64,000 nt of DNA, taken from Pelagicoccus sp. SDUM812002 (GTDB lineage: Bacteria; Verrucomicrobiota; Verrucomicrobiia; Opitutales; Opitutaceae). Made by a program: the position numbers and the translations under genes. How positions within the stretch are numbered: position 1 is the stretch's first letter; every line of letters starts with the position of its first letter. A model generated the notes under the pieces. That model saw nothing but the letters and a program-made list of their open reading frames with translations. It had not been told where the DNA came from and ran no database searches. The stretch lies in the NCBI RefSeq assembly GCF_031127835.1, contig NZ_JARXHX010000005.1:248001-312000 (forward strand), in the 5' to 3' direction. Shown in pieces: positions 42,677 through 51,144 of the stretch.

Positions 42677-43531
42677 ATGAAACTCTCTATTCTACTTCGA
42701 CTTTTCCTCGGCCTCGGCCTTGCGATCTTTATTTTCGCCTCCGCGCTGCGTGCTTCGCTCGACGAAATTTTGGCCCCGCTACCCGTTGCGGAAGCGTCGC
42801 TCGCGTCGTCTGCGAAGATGCAGCCCGTAAGATCTGTATCCAAAATTCAATCGCTATTAGATACAGCTCCTCCCGTCGAAGAAACCTACGAGGTCGATTC
42901 CATTCTCGTGTCCGACGTGCACGACGCGATTACCAGCGAGCTTGCGGCGCACCTCAGGATAGCGGGGGACTTGACGCTTGTCGCTCTGCGAGACCTGCCA
43001 GACCTTTCGGCTTACTCTCAGCCATTCGTCGTTCGTCTCAATAATGCCCCGGCGAACCTGTCGCGTGGAAATGTGCTCCTCCGCTTCCAAGTGGAAAACG
43101 AAAAAGGCGTGCTTGGCGAGTGGAACGTGCCGTTCCGTGCCCACATCTTCAGCGAAGTTTGGTACCCTCGTTCGCAGCTTCGTCGCGGAGAGCTTGCCAC
43201 TCCCTCCGACTTCGAGAGCCGTCCGGTCGACCTTTTAGCAGAACCTGCAGCAGTTCCAGCCAATCTGGAGAGCCTTCTACGCCACGAGTACAGCCGTGAT
43301 ATCGTTCCTGGCAAGCCGCTCAAGTGGACAGACCTCATAGAGCGATCGCTCGTCCGCAAGGGGGATGTTGTAGAAGTTTCAGCGGTAACCGGCCTTCTCG
43401 CCATCACAATGAGAGCGATCGCCCGTCAAGACGGCAGCGACGGCGACCTCATTCTCCTGCGAAATATCGACTCTGCGAAAGAATTCTCCGCTCGTGTGAT
43501 CGGCGAGAACCGAGTCGAAGTCATCTTTTAG
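42677..43531 (+). CDS. flgA: P-ring assembly chaperone FlgA
   Basis: This 284-residue exported protein has an N-terminal signal segment (about 1-25). The C-terminal SAF-type domain is the FlgA hallmark: YPRSQLRRGELATPSDFESRPVDL, then IVPGKPLKWTDLIERSLVRKGDVVEVSAVTGLLAITMRAIARQDGSDGDLILLRNIDSAKEFSARVIGENRVEVIF. FlgA escorts FlgI to the periplasm for P-ring assembly. The order flgG-flgA-flgH-flgI is common outside enterics. The N-terminal half is divergent. Confidence 0.93.
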   Translation: MKLSILLRLFLGLGLAIFIFASALRASLDEILAPLPVAEASLASSAKMQPVRSVSKIQSLLDTAPPVEETYEVDSILVSDVHDAITSELAAHLRIAGDLTLVALRDLPDLSAYSQPFVVRLNNAPANLSRGNVLLRFQVENEKGVLGEWNVPFRAHIFSEVWYPRSQLRRGELATPSDFESRPVDLLAEPAAVPANLESLLRHEYSRDIVPGKPLKWTDLIERSLVRKGDVVEVSAVTGLLAITMRAIARQDGSDGDLILLRNIDSAKEFSARVIGENRVEVIF

Positions 43532-43552
43532 CAAACTTACCCTTTTATCGAA

Positions 43553-44161
43553 ATGCGTATACGATTTATAACTACAATAGCCTTAGTTCTTGCTGCTTCT
43601 GTTTGCGGAAAGTCTCTATGGGAATCGCCCAGAAATACCGAACGTGGTATGTTTGCGGATCGGACTGCTACGAATGTGGGCGATATTCTAATCATCCAAG
43701 TGGATGAGGAGACGGTCGCAAATCGCAGTTCATCCAAGACCTCGTCAGCAAACGGAACTTTGACCCAGGCACTCGGCGAGATCATTATTCCAGGGATCAT
43801 CGATACTTCCGATGGGGCGGTTCCTTCGTTCGACCTGCCCGGCACCGTAGACTCTTATACCGGCGGTGGCTCTGTGACTGAATCTAATCTCCTCCAGTCG
43901 AAGATCGCTGTCATGATCATTGATGTACAACCAAATGGAAACCTGATCGTCGAAGGGGCTCGCAAAGTGAAGGCTTCCGGCGAGGCGCAGTACCTAGTCG
44001 TGCGCGGTGTTGTCCGCGGAGACGATGTCTTAGCCGACAACTCAGTGATGTCCGCCAACGTTTTGAACGCGAATGTCGAACTCTTCAACGAAGGTGACCT
44101 GAAAGATGCCCAAACGAAAGGCTGGGTGCACAAGTTGATCAATGTGGCTAACGTGCGTTAG
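43553..44161 (+). CDS. flgH: Flagellar L-ring protein FlgH
   Basis: This 202-residue protein forms the ring in the outer membrane. The family blocks MFADRTATNVGDILIIQVDEETVANRSSS and NLLQSKIAVMIIDVQPNGNLIVEGARKVKASGEAQYLVVRGVVRGDDVLADNSVMSANVLNANVEL are clear. FlgH is normally a lipoprotein. Here the first cysteine is preceded by LAASV, a poor lipobox because valine occupies the -1 position, so lipidation is uncertain. Its presence with FlgI shows a Gram-negative envelope. Confidence 0.94.
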   Translation: MRIRFITTIALVLAASVCGKSLWESPRNTERGMFADRTATNVGDILIIQVDEETVANRSSSKTSSANGTLTQALGEIIIPGIIDTSDGAVPSFDLPGTVDSYTGGGSVTESNLLQSKIAVMIIDVQPNGNLIVEGARKVKASGEAQYLVVRGVVRGDDVLADNSVMSANVLNANVELFNEGDLKDAQTKGWVHKLINVANVR

Positions 44162-44205
44162 TCCCACCCAGTTTTCACCACCACCTCATTCCTATTTCTC
44201 GCAAA

Positions 44206-45303
44206 GTGAAACTCCTAGCTCGCACAATCCTGTTTCTCGTCGTATCCGCAAATTTATTACATGCGGCTCGGGTTAAGGATCTCGTAGTCGTCGATGGCGG
44301 ACGAGACAATCAGCTTGTAGGCTACGGGCTTGTCATTGGACTCGCTGGTGACGGCGACAGTGATTCGCCCATGACCATTAACGCAGTTTCCAACTCTCTG
44401 CGTCGCTTCGGTCTTACCGTTAACGCGGATGACTTGAAATCCAAGAACGTCGCTGCAGTTATGATTACCGCGGACATCCCGCCCTTCGCTCGCGAAGGCA
44501 CGCGTATCGATGTAACTGTTTCCTCTATTGGCGATGCGGAGAGCTTGCAAGGTGGCGTGCTTCTTCAGACACCGCTTTTGGGTGCGGATGAAGCAGTCTA
44601 TGCGGTCGCCCAAGGCCAAATCGCGGTAGGAGGCTACCTCGGCGGAAATGGTGGAGCAGGGGGCGCTACTGTCCAAAAGAACCATCCTACGGTTGGGCAG
44701 ATAGCAAATGGAGCCATCGTGGAACGCGAGATCGATATGGAAGTAGGCAAAGGCGGTCACGTTAAGCTTTTGCTGCGCAATCCCGACTACAACACATCCT
44801 CCAAGCTCGCGGAAGGTATCAACGTCATTTTCCCATCCAGCACCATCGCGGTCGACGCGGCCGCTGTCCAAGTCACAATTCCTGAGATGTACCTCGGCCG
44901 CGAGGTCGACTTCATTTCCTCAATCGGCGGGATTACGATCGAACCAGATACTCCCGCCCGGATCATCATTAACGAACGCACAGGCACGATCGTCGCAACT
45001 GCAGGCGTGCGGGTCTCGACCGTCGCAGTGAGCCACGGCTCCCTGAGCCTCACCATCGCTCGCTCCCAAAACGTCTCCCAGCCAGGAGCGTTGGCACAAG
45101 CAGGTGAGACCGCTGTAACCGAAGGGACGGAGCTGACGGTCACCGAAGAGCTCGGAGCTTTCCACATGATTCCCGACTACCCGACTATCCAGCAGGTCAC
45201 TAACGCGCTGAATGCTATGGGCGTCTCGACCCGTGAAATGATGTCGATTCTCCAAGCGATGAAAAGCGCAGGAGCCCTGCAGGCTGAACTCATCATCAAG
45301 TAG
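44206..45303 (+). CDS. flgI: Flagellar P-ring protein FlgI
   Basis: This 365-residue periplasmic ring protein has a GTG start and a signal peptide (about 1-20, cleavage near LLHAARVKD). The conserved ARVKDLVVVDGGRDNQLVGYGLVIGLAGDGDSD opens the mature protein. NRRTGTIVATAGVRVSTVAVSHGSLSL-type and AGALQAELIIK ends are also present (here NERTGTIVATAGVRV and SAGALQAELIIK). The length is typical. No Shine-Dalgarno sequence is visible. Confidence 0.96.
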   Translation: MKLLARTILFLVVSANLLHAARVKDLVVVDGGRDNQLVGYGLVIGLAGDGDSDSPMTINAVSNSLRRFGLTVNADDLKSKNVAAVMITADIPPFAREGTRIDVTVSSIGDAESLQGGVLLQTPLLGADEAVYAVAQGQIAVGGYLGGNGGAGGATVQKNHPTVGQIANGAIVEREIDMEVGKGGHVKLLLRNPDYNTSSKLAEGINVIFPSSTIAVDAAAVQVTIPEMYLGREVDFISSIGGITIEPDTPARIIINERTGTIVATAGVRVSTVAVSHGSLSLTIARSQNVSQPGALAQAGETAVTEGTELTVTEELGAFHMIPDYPTIQQVTNALNAMGVSTREMMSILQAMKSAGALQAELIIK

Positions 45304-45339
45304 CACGCCCGCGAAACTTTAAATCTAACGAAACGAAAA

Positions 45340-45678
45340 ATGGACGTAACAAGCACAGCGATGTCAGGCCTTACCGGCAGTTCCTGGAAGGAGCAAATGC
45401 TCACCAAGGGAACTTCTCGCGCAGAGCAGATGCAGCAGCTGGGCGGAGAGTTTGAAGGAATCCTCCTGCGTCAATTTCTAGACGAAGCACTTAAGCCGAT
45501 GGATCCAGAAAATGGATACTTTGGATCAGGCTCAACGCCCATGTATGAACACTTAATCAAGGACTCCTTGGCCTCCAGCATTACCCAGAGTGGATCTCTC
45601 GGATTCTCTTCCGTGCTGCAGGCTCAACTGTTTCCTCAAGAACTAAACGAAGGAAAGGGAACAAATTCCCATGAGTAA
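45340..45678 (+). CDS. flgJ: Rod-binding protein FlgJ (N-terminal domain only)
   Basis: This 112-residue protein equals the rod-capping half of enteric FlgJ: GGEFEGILLRQFLDEALKPMDPENGYFGSGSTPMYEHLIKDSLASSITQSGSLGFSSVLQAQL. The family pattern is AAxQFEsxllxqmlksMr followed by Gxxx(F/Y)xxMlDxxla. The muramidase domain found in enterics is absent, as in many non-enteric bacteria, so peptidoglycan opening for the rod must use another enzyme. It overlaps flgN by eight bases. Confidence 0.88.
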   Translation: MDVTSTAMSGLTGSSWKEQMLTKGTSRAEQMQQLGGEFEGILLRQFLDEALKPMDPENGYFGSGSTPMYEHLIKDSLASSITQSGSLGFSSVLQAQLFPQELNEGKGTNSHE

Positions 45679-46180
45679 CGACTTTGAAGAAAAGGACTGG
45701 AATCCGCTAGTAGAGTTGCTCCGCAACGAGGTGCAGGAATACGGCGGTTTGTATAATCTTCTCGAGCGCCAGCAGGACGAAATCTTCAGCCGCGACCCTC
45801 AGCTTGTACTAGCCACTAACTCCGAGATAGAGAGTTACATGTCTGAGATGGGCGGACTTCGCGTGCGTCGCGAAGAATTCGTCCGCGAGATGGCTCGTGG
45901 CTGCGGTGCCGACGAAGAGCAGCCGCTCTCGAAGTTGATCGTTCATTTTCCAGACTTCATGCAGCCCATGCTCCAAGCACTTGTGGATGAGATAAACCAC
46001 ATGATCCGCCGCACTCGCCAAAAAGCTCGTCAAAATTTCATGCTGCTTTCCCGCACGATGGAAATCAACCACGAGACCATGCAGAAGCTTCAACCGGAAA
46101 ATTACAACCGGACCTACTCGAAGAAAGGGCGGGTCGGCGTTAAGACCAAATTGCCCACCCGCTACCAAGCGTTCGTGTAG
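45671..46180 (+). CDS. flgN: FlgN-like export chaperone
   Basis: This 169-residue helical protein has the FlgN layout: an N-terminal helix (NPLVELLRNEVQEYGGLYNLLERQQDEIFSRDPQLVLATNSEIESYMSEM, with family-like E-x2-LxxLLxxQ-x2-ai) followed by a long second helix pair. FlgN binds the C-termini of FlgK and FlgL, which are the next genes, and delivers them to the export gate. Sequence identity in the family is low. Position and helical pattern support the call. Confidence 0.8.
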   Translation: MSNDFEEKDWNPLVELLRNEVQEYGGLYNLLERQQDEIFSRDPQLVLATNSEIESYMSEMGGLRVRREEFVREMARGCGADEEQPLSKLIVHFPDFMQPMLQALVDEINHMIRRTRQKARQNFMLLSRTMEINHETMQKLQPENYNRTYSKKGRVGVKTKLPTRYQAFV

Positions 46181-46225
46181 TATCATTTTCACGACTCGAA
46201 TTCAAAACTTGGATACCCACACCAC

Positions 46226-47875
46226 ATGTCCACAAACATCATAGGCGAACTTGCCAACGCTAGCAAAGCTCTCACCGCGCACCGGTTCGGGGTGACGACT
46301 GCCGGCAACAATATGGCAAACGTCAACAACCCTGACTACGCCCGCCAACGGGTGGTGATCGGGGAGGATGGATACGTGCAGACTGTGGGCGGTCCCCGTG
46401 GACTGGGTGTCCAAGTGCAAGGTTTCGAGCACATGCGTGACGCGGTCCTCGACCGGGAGATTCTACGCGAGACCAGCTTGAATGCCTCGCTCACATCGCA
46501 GCAATCCGCACTCGCCAAGGCTGAGTCCAGCCTCGGACAAGAGATCACGCGTGCGGGCGACTCGCCTTTCATCGATGGTGCTACTGCGAATGGCGGCGGC
46601 AGCGGTGGTATCGCGGAAACGCTCAACAACTTTTTCAACGCATTCCACTCGCTTTCCGCAAATCCCGGATCGGATGCGGAAAAGGAATCTCTCATCCAGA
46701 AGGCTGATATCCTAACTGAGAAGCTGAATGTCACTGCTGAACGCTTCGGCGATTTGCATGACGATATCGGCCTACAAGTTACCACGGATTTGGGTCAGGC
46801 GAACCAAATGATCGAAGAGATTGCTCGCCTGAACTCGGAGATAGCCCGGGCAGAATCGGGTGGGGCGGGGCAAGCTCTTAGCCTCCGCGACCAGCGCCAA
46901 GGCGTATTGGAAGACCTTTCTGAGATCATGCAGGTGCGGGTGGAAGAAATTCCAGAGAGTGCGGGCCAAATTCGCGTGTACGTCCCGACCATCGGAGGCG
47001 ATGCCCCTCAGCTCGATCTCGTGGAGCGTGGACGCTTCCAGAAGGTGGATTTCATCGATACCACAGGTCCGAATCCCAACTACCAGTTCGTGGTGGGTGA
47101 CGACCAGATCCGGATCGACGTCAAAAGTGGCAGCATCGAAGGTGCCTTGACTGCTCGCGACGGCGCCATCGCCGAGTACCGCCGTGGACTCGATGGTTTT
47201 GCCAAGGAGCTGGTGACAGCCGTCAACGCCATTTATAACCAGGGAGCATCCACAGCAGCGATTGCTGCTGCCAATATTTCAGGAGAGCTCGGCGTACCCA
47301 TTTCTGCCTCGGTGATCCAAGCGGGTATTGCAGCTGATAACTCAGGTGCGACGCCTGCAGAGATCGCGGCTGCGATGATCGATGCTCAAGCAACAACCAA
47401 TGGGGTGGTCGTACCAAGTGTTGAGGAAATCGAGACCTCAGTATCGGGACGATTAGATTTCTTCGATCCAAGCACCACGACTGCGACGACCATTCGCCTC
47501 GCATCCGGGCTTAACTCCTCGACGCTTCGCACCACCGGTGAACTCGATCAAAACAAGGGTGACAACTCGCTCGCGCTCGCCATCGCTGAGCTCGACGACG
47601 ATCGACTCGCTGGATTAGGCAACCGCGACTTCGCGAGCTACTATCGTTCCGTCGTCACCAACCTCGGTGAGAACGTCGCCAAGGTCGATGCTCGCCTTGA
47701 GGACGAGACCATCGTTTTCGACATGCTCAAGCAGCAGCAGGAGTCCGTATCCGGAGTTTCTCTAGATGAGGAAATGACGGATATGATGAAGTACCAAAGA
47801 GCCTTCGAAGCGACGGGTAAGCTTATCCGAGCGATCGACGAGATGCTCGACGTGATCGTCAATCGACTCGTCTAA
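46226..47875 (+). CDS. flgK: Flagellar hook-filament junction protein FlgK
   Basis: This 549-residue hook-associated protein 1 is of typical length. The N-terminus GELANASKALTAHRFGVTTAGNNMANVNNPDYARQRVVI follows the axial pattern in which N(I/M)ANxNxxxY is conserved. The FlgK-specific LxxxFxxFxxxLSxNP block appears as ETLNNFFNAFHSLSANPGSDAEKESLIQKAD. The C-terminus VSGVSLDEEMTDMMKYQRAFEATGKLIRAIDEMLDVIVNRL is a strong match. The middle (about 345-430) is alanine-rich and variable. Confidence 0.96.
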   Translation: MSTNIIGELANASKALTAHRFGVTTAGNNMANVNNPDYARQRVVIGEDGYVQTVGGPRGLGVQVQGFEHMRDAVLDREILRETSLNASLTSQQSALAKAESSLGQEITRAGDSPFIDGATANGGGSGGIAETLNNFFNAFHSLSANPGSDAEKESLIQKADILTEKLNVTAERFGDLHDDIGLQVTTDLGQANQMIEEIARLNSEIARAESGGAGQALSLRDQRQGVLEDLSEIMQVRVEEIPESAGQIRVYVPTIGGDAPQLDLVERGRFQKVDFIDTTGPNPNYQFVVGDDQIRIDVKSGSIEGALTARDGAIAEYRRGLDGFAKELVTAVNAIYNQGASTAAIAAANISGELGVPISASVIQAGIAADNSGATPAEIAAAMIDAQATTNGVVVPSVEEIETSVSGRLDFFDPSTTTATTIRLASGLNSSTLRTTGELDQNKGDNSLALAIAELDDDRLAGLGNRDFASYYRSVVTNLGENVAKVDARLEDETIVFDMLKQQQESVSGVSLDEEMTDMMKYQRAFEATGKLIRAIDEMLDVIVNRLV

Positions 47876-47917
47876 TCCAGAGTTTGAATACGCTATAATC
47901 TCAGTTTTCCCACAAAG

Positions 47918-48811
47918 ATGAGAGTCACCACCAATACCTTCCCAGACACCCTTCTCGGTCACCTTCAACGCACGACCAAGGACATGAATATGCTCAATGA
48001 GCAGGTGTCGACTGGTCAGCGTATTTCCAAGGTTTCAGAAGACTCCGCTTCCGCCAACCGCATCCTCGACATGCAGGAGGAAAAGGGGCGCATCACTCAG
48101 TTTTCCAAGAACGCGGCCCGTGCACAGAACATTAACAACACCACCATCTCGCAGCTGCAAAATTTCATGCAGATCTCCGATCGTGTCGGCGAGCTCGCGA
48201 CTTTGGCGGACGGTTTGAAAGGGCCGGACGGCATGCGAGCCTACGCTGAGGAAGTGGACGAGCTCATCGAGCACGCCATGCAAAGCGCCAACGCAAAGTT
48301 CAATGGCGAGTACATTTTCGGAGGCATGGATACCGGCTCGGAGCCTTTTGCCTCCACAGTAGTTGACGGCAAGATCACGAACGTCGCCTATCAAGGCGCC
48401 GTGGATGGGGCCGAGTTTCATTTGTCCGAAACAGGGAAAATTCAACCGTTCACCGACGGAGCGACCAACGAGAAGTTCGCCAGTTTCATCAACAAGATGG
48501 TGACACTGCGTGATGCTCTAGAAACGGGTGCCCCGGACGCCGTCTCCGCTGGAATGCGTACCAATCTCGAAGATTCGGAAGACGACCTGATTTTCGCCCT
48601 TAGCCGCCAAGGTTCGGTGCAAATGCGTATCGAATTCGACCTCACTCTCAACAAACAACGCTTCACGGACCTCGAAGAGAACATCTCATCCGAGGCGGAC
48701 GTGGACATTGCGCAAACTATCGTTAGGTTAACCCAAGTGCAAAACGCCTACCAAGCTTCGCTCAAAAGCGCTGGCCAAGTGCTGAACCAGTCGCTGCTCG
48801 ACTACCTCTGA
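47918..48811 (+). CDS. flgL: Flagellar hook-filament junction protein FlgL
   Basis: This 297-residue hook-associated protein 3 lies between hook and filament. N-terminal helix RVTTNTFPDTLLGHLQRTTKDMNMLNEQVSTGQRISKVSEDSASANRILDMQEEKG follows the FlgL pattern. The ANAKFNGEYIFGGMDT segment (family pattern YLFxG) and the C-terminal IAQTIVRLTQVQNAYQASLKSAGQVLNQSLLDYL confirm it. It follows flgK by 42 bases. Confidence 0.95.
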   Translation: MRVTTNTFPDTLLGHLQRTTKDMNMLNEQVSTGQRISKVSEDSASANRILDMQEEKGRITQFSKNAARAQNINNTTISQLQNFMQISDRVGELATLADGLKGPDGMRAYAEEVDELIEHAMQSANAKFNGEYIFGGMDTGSEPFASTVVDGKITNVAYQGAVDGAEFHLSETGKIQPFTDGATNEKFASFINKMVTLRDALETGAPDAVSAGMRTNLEDSEDDLIFALSRQGSVQMRIEFDLTLNKQRFTDLEENISSEADVDIAQTIVRLTQVQNAYQASLKSAGQVLNQSLLDYL

Positions 48812-48851
48812 TAGTCGAAAAGGCCTAACACCCAACTAGACCACATTATTC

Positions 48852-49301
48852 ATGAAAGTCGCACCCGAATCACAGACGGAAAAACAAGTTTGGATCAAGC
48901 CGATGGAGTTTGAACTCCCAGCGGGATTGATCGGTCTGGAAGACGCAACGCGTTTCGAGTTGTTGATCAACGAGGAGGAAGAACCCTTCATGTGGATCCG
49001 TTGCGTAGATCGCCATGAACTCGCCTTCGTCGTCATCGAACCAGCTAAGATTTTGACCGACTACGACGTCGAGATCGCAGATGCCGACGCGGACAAGCTA
49101 GATATACACTGCTCCGAGGACGCTCTTATCCTCAACATCGTCACCATCAAGAACGACGATATCGAGTCGGCTACCGTCAACCTAGTCGGACCTATTGTAC
49201 TCAACCGCCGGACCCTTACGGGCAAGCAGCTGATCGCCGCCAACTACATGAAATTCTCTGCCCGCCACCCGCTGTTGGCAGAGAGCGCCGTGGCATCCTA
49301 A
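48852..49301 (+). CDS. fliW: Flagellar assembly factor FliW
   Basis: This 149-residue protein binds flagellin and CsrA by turns, so that unsecreted flagellin frees CsrA to repress fliC. The FliW pattern FELPAGLIGLEDATRFELL...EEPFMWIRCVDRHELAFVVIEPAKILTDYDVEIADADADKLDI...LILNIVTIKND...ATVNLVGPIVLNRRTLTGKQLI is intact. It is directly upstream of csrA and fliC, the classical arrangement in Bacillus and Campylobacter lineages. Confidence 0.96.
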   Translation: MKVAPESQTEKQVWIKPMEFELPAGLIGLEDATRFELLINEEEEPFMWIRCVDRHELAFVVIEPAKILTDYDVEIADADADKLDIHCSEDALILNIVTIKNDDIESATVNLVGPIVLNRRTLTGKQLIAANYMKFSARHPLLAESAVAS

Positions 49302-49334
49302 CCGAAACAGCAGCACCCAAGTAAGGACTCCGAT

Positions 49335-49640
49335 ATGCTAATACTTTCCCGCAAAGTGAACGAGGCGATCGTCATCGCCGATAACATCGAGATCAGAATC
49401 ACCCGTATCGACGGGGACACCGTGAAGATCGGCATAGACGCTCCGCGTTCCGTGCCGATCGTCCGCAAAGAGCTCTTCGAGGAAATGCAAAAGACCAACC
49501 AGGAAGCGATCGCGACACCTGTCGTTGCGGCTGCAGGCGAACCGTCTGCTAAGCCAAAGCTCTCCGGTCTGGCCAAGAGCCTAGCATCCAAGAAGCAGTC
49601 AAAACAAACAGCAGGCCTCTCGCACAACCAGGACGCATGA
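49335..49640 (+). CDS. csrA: Carbon storage regulator CsrA with C-terminal extension
   Basis: This 101-residue RNA-binding translation repressor has a first 58 residues that are a complete Csr[52 protein letters not shown], with the RNA-contacting N-terminal strand and the arginine of VPIVRKE. A further 40 or so residues, Ala/Ser/Lys-rich, are beyond the usual 60-75 length. Such tails occur in FliW-dependent CsrA proteins and take part in FliW binding. The GGA-bearing leader of the next gene, fliC, is the likely target. Confidence 0.95.
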   Translation: MLILSRKVNEAIVIADNIEIRITRIDGDTVKIGIDAPRSVPIVRKELFEEMQKTNQEAIATPVVAAAGEPSAKPKLSGLAKSLASKKQSKQTAGLSHNQDA

Positions 49641-49687
49641 TGCGTTCGCGAGAAGCACAGCTACAGATAGTCAACCCAACTAACCTA

Positions 49688-49697
49688 ATGGAAGAGG
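49688..49697 (+). promoter_or_regulatory. Probable CsrA-binding site over the fliC ribosome-binding site
   Basis: ATGGA (49688-49692) fits the ANGGA core of CsrA targets and overlaps the purine-rich GGAAGAGG (49690-49697), which sits seven bases before the fliC ATG. Binding there would block ribosome entry. The loop structure that usually presents the motif was not established. Confidence 0.4.
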
Positions 49698-49704
49698 TCG
49701 TAAT

Positions 49705-50604
49705 ATGGTTATTAACACAAACTCGAATGCAGTTGAAGCTGCCAGCAGTCTTCAAAGAAGTTCTGCAATGCTCAGCAAGAGCTTAGCGCGTCTAAGTTCA
49801 GGCTCAAAAATCATCAACCCGTCCGACGATGCTGCCGGACTCGCAGTATCCGAAAAGCTCGAGGCTCAAAACGCCCGTGTCTTGGCGGCAAGGACCAACA
49901 CGCAAAACGCGATGTCCATGTTGCATACGACAGACGGCTTCCTGCAGGGAATGATGCAGACGCTGAACCGTATGAGTGAGCTCTCGATGATGACCAAGGA
50001 CGTCACTAAGAATGACAGTGACAAAGCACTTTACGAGCAAGAGTTTGAACAGCTCAAGGATCAGCTCCGTAGCGTAATCGGAAGCAATGAGGTTAGCCTC
50101 GGGTCGAATGATTCTAGTTGGGCCGTGGCGGGTGAGGCGATTGGAACGTTTAATGGAATTGAACTGTTTGGAGATCGTATCCCATTGCCAACTGTGGTGG
50201 GTGCGACGGGTAACCAGTTCATGGATATCCCAGCGATGAATTTGAAAGATCCTGATTCCAGCTTCGCTATGTTACTCAATGATCCCGATGCTGGAGGAGG
50301 TCTCTTCGTTGAGGGTGTCTCTGTCGCTGGAACGGATACCATTGCTCACTTGACGGCTACGATTCAAGAGATCGCTGAAAGCCGCTCTCAGATCGGCTCG
50401 CTTCAGTCACGCCTCGAGTTCGTGGAAACGCAGCTTACGACGCAGAGTCAAAACCTCGAGTCTGCCAATTCTCGTATCCGAGATGTGGACGTAGCGGAGG
50501 AGTCGACGCGCCTCGCCAAGTATCAGATTCTCGTCCAATCCGGCACCGCAATGCTCACGCAAGCGAACTCTCTACCGGAAACGGTTCTTCGTCTGCTGAA
50601 TTAG
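49705..50604 (+). CDS. fliC: Flagellin FliC
   Basis: This 299-residue filament subunit has an N-terminal D0/D1 region (VINTNSNAVEAASSLQRSSAMLSKSLARLSSGSKIINPSDDAAGLAVSEKLEAQNARV) and a C-terminal helix pair (IGSLQSRLEFVETQLTTQSQNLESANSRIRDVDVAEESTRLAKYQILVQSGTAMLTQANSLPETVLRLL) that are standard. The exposed middle (about residues 130-215) is small, so this is a compact flagellin. Its DNA (50,100-50,340) is less G/C-rich than the ends. There is no sigma-28 promoter in front, so expression probably comes from upstream plus CsrA control. No second flagellin is present. Confidence 0.96.
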   Translation: MVINTNSNAVEAASSLQRSSAMLSKSLARLSSGSKIINPSDDAAGLAVSEKLEAQNARVLAARTNTQNAMSMLHTTDGFLQGMMQTLNRMSELSMMTKDVTKNDSDKALYEQEFEQLKDQLRSVIGSNEVSLGSNDSSWAVAGEAIGTFNGIELFGDRIPLPTVVGATGNQFMDIPAMNLKDPDSSFAMLLNDPDAGGGLFVEGVSVAGTDTIAHLTATIQEIAESRSQIGSLQSRLEFVETQLTTQSQNLESANSRIRDVDVAEESTRLAKYQILVQSGTAMLTQANSLPETVLRLLN

Positions 50605-50642
50605 TCATCCAGCAAAATCCTAACATAGATCCCCACACCACT

Positions 50643-51134
50643 ATGATTTCAGCAGTCGACCAGTACCTTAAAACGCTCCTCGCCTTCGTACCCCGAAATG
50701 CGGCGAACCGATTCACCAAAGACTACATCGCCCTCATTCACGTCCCGGCGGTGGGTCCCGAAAAAGTGTATTCGCTCGTTTTGGACGAAGCTCAACCCAT
50801 GCTCACGGTAGCTTCCTACAAAAGCGCAGTGTGGGAAATCGTCGAGGATTACGCAAATGAAGACGCGGCGAAACCTGAGTTGGATGCCTTGCAAGCTCAA
50901 GTAGCTCAAGATCACCCAGCTTTCTATTACCTGGATAGTGAGACACTGAAGTTGTGTGACAACTACAGCGATGGAAGAGCGGGGTTGGATTACTATCTCA
51001 TGCTTTGGCAGCGAGACGGTGAGACTGGTGTTTCCGAATGCTACGAACCGTATTCGAGAGACGACTACGCTTGGGCCAGTGTCATCGGCGCGATGCAGGT
51101 ACTCGCAAGCCAATTCGAATACGCCATTCAGTAA
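50643..51134 (+). CDS. Hypothetical protein, 163 aa
   Basis: Not recognised. It is acidic and aromatic-rich, with no signal peptide or membrane helix. Visible features are DSETLKLCDNYSDGRAGLDYYLMLWQRDGE and a C-terminal helix (DDYAWASVIGAMQVLASQFEYAIQ). It begins 38 bases after fliC with no terminator seen between them, so it may be co-transcribed. A flagellar role is only suggested by position, and it is not FliS or FliD by any visible pattern. Confidence 0.65.
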   Translation: MISAVDQYLKTLLAFVPRNAANRFTKDYIALIHVPAVGPEKVYSLVLDEAQPMLTVASYKSAVWEIVEDYANEDAAKPELDALQAQVAQDHPAFYYLDSETLKLCDNYSDGRAGLDYYLMLWQRDGETGVSECYEPYSRDDYAWASVIGAMQVLASQFEYAIQ

Positions 51135-51144
51135 GGAGGCTGTC

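Noticed and set aside
50643-51134. FliS or FliD after fliC
   Set aside because: The 163-aa protein lacks the four-helix FliS pattern and is far too short for FliD.
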